Source of the DNA: Methanomicrobia archaeon
GTDB taxonomy: Archaea > Methanobacteriota_B > Thermococci > Methanofastidiosales > B48-G16
Length of the DNA stretch: 5,664 nt
Direction of reading: 5' to 3'
Assembly: GCA_023133315.1 (NCBI GenBank)
Contig: JAGLWR010000081.1
Coordinates: 1 to 5,664 of the forward strand
Numbering within the stretch: the first letter of the stretch is position 1; each line of letters starts with the position of its first letter. A program made the position numbers and the translations under genes. A model generated the notes under the pieces. It saw nothing but the letters and a program-made list of their open reading frames with translations, ran no database searches and had not been told where the DNA came from. Below, piece after piece: positions 4,832 to 5,664 of this stretch.

Positions 4832-5577
4832 TGGATTTAAAAAAGATCCAGGAAAAAATAGATAAGTTCGATAAAGAAAGAGGATGGGAAAAGTTTCCAC
4901 CGTCTCTCGTACTTTCTCACATCATTGAAGAGCTTGGGGAAATATCGAGGTACATACAGTTTGAAGAAGGATACAAGAAGAAGGGAATAGGTCACGAGTA
5001 TAATGTCAAGGATCTGAAAAGAGAGTTTGCACAGGTTTTTGCGTTATTTATACAGTTAGCACTGCATTATAGAGTAGATTTGGAGGATGCTATTCTCGAA
5101 GAATTAGAGATAATGGAAAAAAGATTTTCAAAGGAAGAATGGAAAAAATATATGGAGAAATATGAACCTCATTATAAAGTTTCTGACGTCGTTACATCTT
5201 TTTTGAGCTTTGATAATAAAATCTTGATATTAAAAAGAAGTAAAAAGGTTTCCACGTATAAAGGAAAGTGGGCAGGAATATCCGGGTATATAGAAGATGA
5301 AAAACCTCTTGATGCTGCATACAGAGAAATTTTTGAAGAGCTTGGGTTAAAAAAAGAAGATATTAAATTAATTGGCAGAGGAAATATTCTGAAAGTAAAA
5401 GATGACGATTTGAGAACTATTTTTTATGTTCATCCCTTTTTATTTGAATTGACCAGTAAAAAGGATTTAAAATTAAATTTTGAGCATACTCAGTACAGAT
5501 GGGTGGATAAAAAAGAGTTAGAGAAAGTAGAAACCGTTCCACAACTGAAAGAAGCATTAGAATCATGTATGAAGTAG
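4831..5577 (+). CDS. MazG-like/NUDIX fusion hydrolase, 248 aa
   Basis: Residues 1-110 form a helical MazG-like (all-alpha NTP pyrophosphatase) domain with RGWEKFPPS, then EELGE (33-37), the EExxE metal motif. The expected second motif ExxD appears as E65-F-A-Q68. Residues 115-248 form a NUDIX domain with ILILKRS, GKWAGISGYIE and a NUDIX box G152...E157-x7-R165-E-I-F-E169-E170-L-G172. The key R-E and E-E residues are intact, though the first gap is one residue shorter than the canonical G-x5-E. Both domains by family hydrolyse nucleoside-diphosphate-linked or triphosphate substrates, so a house-cleaning nucleotide hydrolase is likely, with exact substrate unknown. The ATG overlaps the FAD gene's stop by one base, with GAGGG upstream as ribosome site. 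The last 13 bases overlap the next gene. Base composition falls from about 40% GC to about 25-30% across the domain junction. Confidence 0.87.
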   Translation: MDLKKIQEKIDKFDKERGWEKFPPSLVLSHIIEELGEISRYIQFEEGYKKKGIGHEYNVKDLKREFAQVFALFIQLALHYRVDLEDAILEELEIMEKRFSKEEWKKYMEKYEPHYKVSDVVTSFLSFDNKILILKRSKKVSTYKGKWAGISGYIEDEKPLDAAYREIFEELGLKKEDIKLIGRGNILKVKDDDLRTIFYVHPFLFELTSKKDLKLNFEHTQYRWVDKKELEKVETVPQLKEALESCMK

Positions 5578-5664
5578 AGTTTTTTCAATTATTGAAAAAT
5601 CCTGATTTAAAAGAGTTGCGAAAATTTCAAGTAAAGATAGCTAAAAATATAAAACCTCAGTATG
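5565..5664 (+). CDS. Start of a third operon gene, possibly endonuclease V; cut by the right edge
   Basis: An ATG at 5565, in a different frame from the NUDIX gene and overlapping its end by 13 bases, opens a frame of 33 codons to the window edge (MYEVEFFQLL, then LKELRKFQVKIAKNIKP). The charged helix LxxLRxxQxxIAKxI resembles the N-terminal helix of archaeal endonuclease V (Nfi), which cuts at deaminated bases and would fit beside nucleotide-sanitising enzymes. This is recall from a very short fragment, and the region lacks the VDxxF-type catalytic motif because it lies beyond the edge. The ribosome site is weak (AAAGAAG about 12 bases upstream), as expected for a coupled overlapping start. 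That it is a gene is likely. The identity is a guess. Confidence 0.45.
   Translation, partial: MYEVEFFQLLKNPDLKELRKFQVKIAKNIKPQY

Noticed and set aside
1..5664. CRISPR array, insertion sequence, tRNA or rRNA
   Set aside because: No spaced direct repeats, transposase frames, terminal inverted repeats or tRNA/rRNA-like sequence were seen on either strand.

Overview
The window looks like an AT-rich (mostly about 30-40% GC) genome, most likely archaeal. The evidence is a BRE/TATA-type promoter (GAAACC + TTTATAAG) placed for a near-leaderless transcript, Shine-Dalgarno sites matching the archaeal GGAGGTGATC consensus, an oligo-T terminator without a hairpin, and heavy use of AGA and ATA codons. 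A bacterial source is not excluded. Seven coding regions are supported, arranged as two divergent blocks around an intergenic promoter region at about 3331-3454.

Left block, all on the minus strand, read right to left. First comes a 597-residue secreted or membrane-anchored pentapeptide-repeat protein that ends in a degenerate two-helix pore domain (3330 to 1537). Next is a polytopic membrane protein of unknown family, translationally coupled to it (1530 to 925). After an oligo-T terminator comes a second transcription unit: a 72-residue peptide with a Ser/Thr/Lys cluster followed by a Asp/Glu-rich tail (790 to 572), overlapping by 10 nt an ATP-grasp ligase that runs off the left edge (581 to <1). 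This last pair is the highlight. It has the layout of a graspetide (omega-ester/omega-amide peptide) RiPP system, with the ligase most like the SAV_5884-type maturases (WxNHP and NKxxQL...GFxVPPT signatures). Both left-hand units start behind a nearly identical 24-bp element (21/24 matches), and the three differences all fall inside the spacer of a TTC-N5-GAA dyad. This suggests that the pore/membrane gene pair and the peptide/ligase pair are co-regulated and may form one system.

Right block, plus strand: a COG2509-like FAD-dependent dehydrogenase with a Cys cluster (3455-4831), a MazG-like/NUDIX fusion (4831-5577) and the start of a third gene, possibly endonuclease V (5565 to >5664). All three overlap head to tail, so they form a probable operon of housekeeping or nucleotide-sanitation type. 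GC content jumps abruptly inside the FAD gene near 4030 and falls again inside the NUDIX gene near 5000-5100, which suggests mosaic origin.
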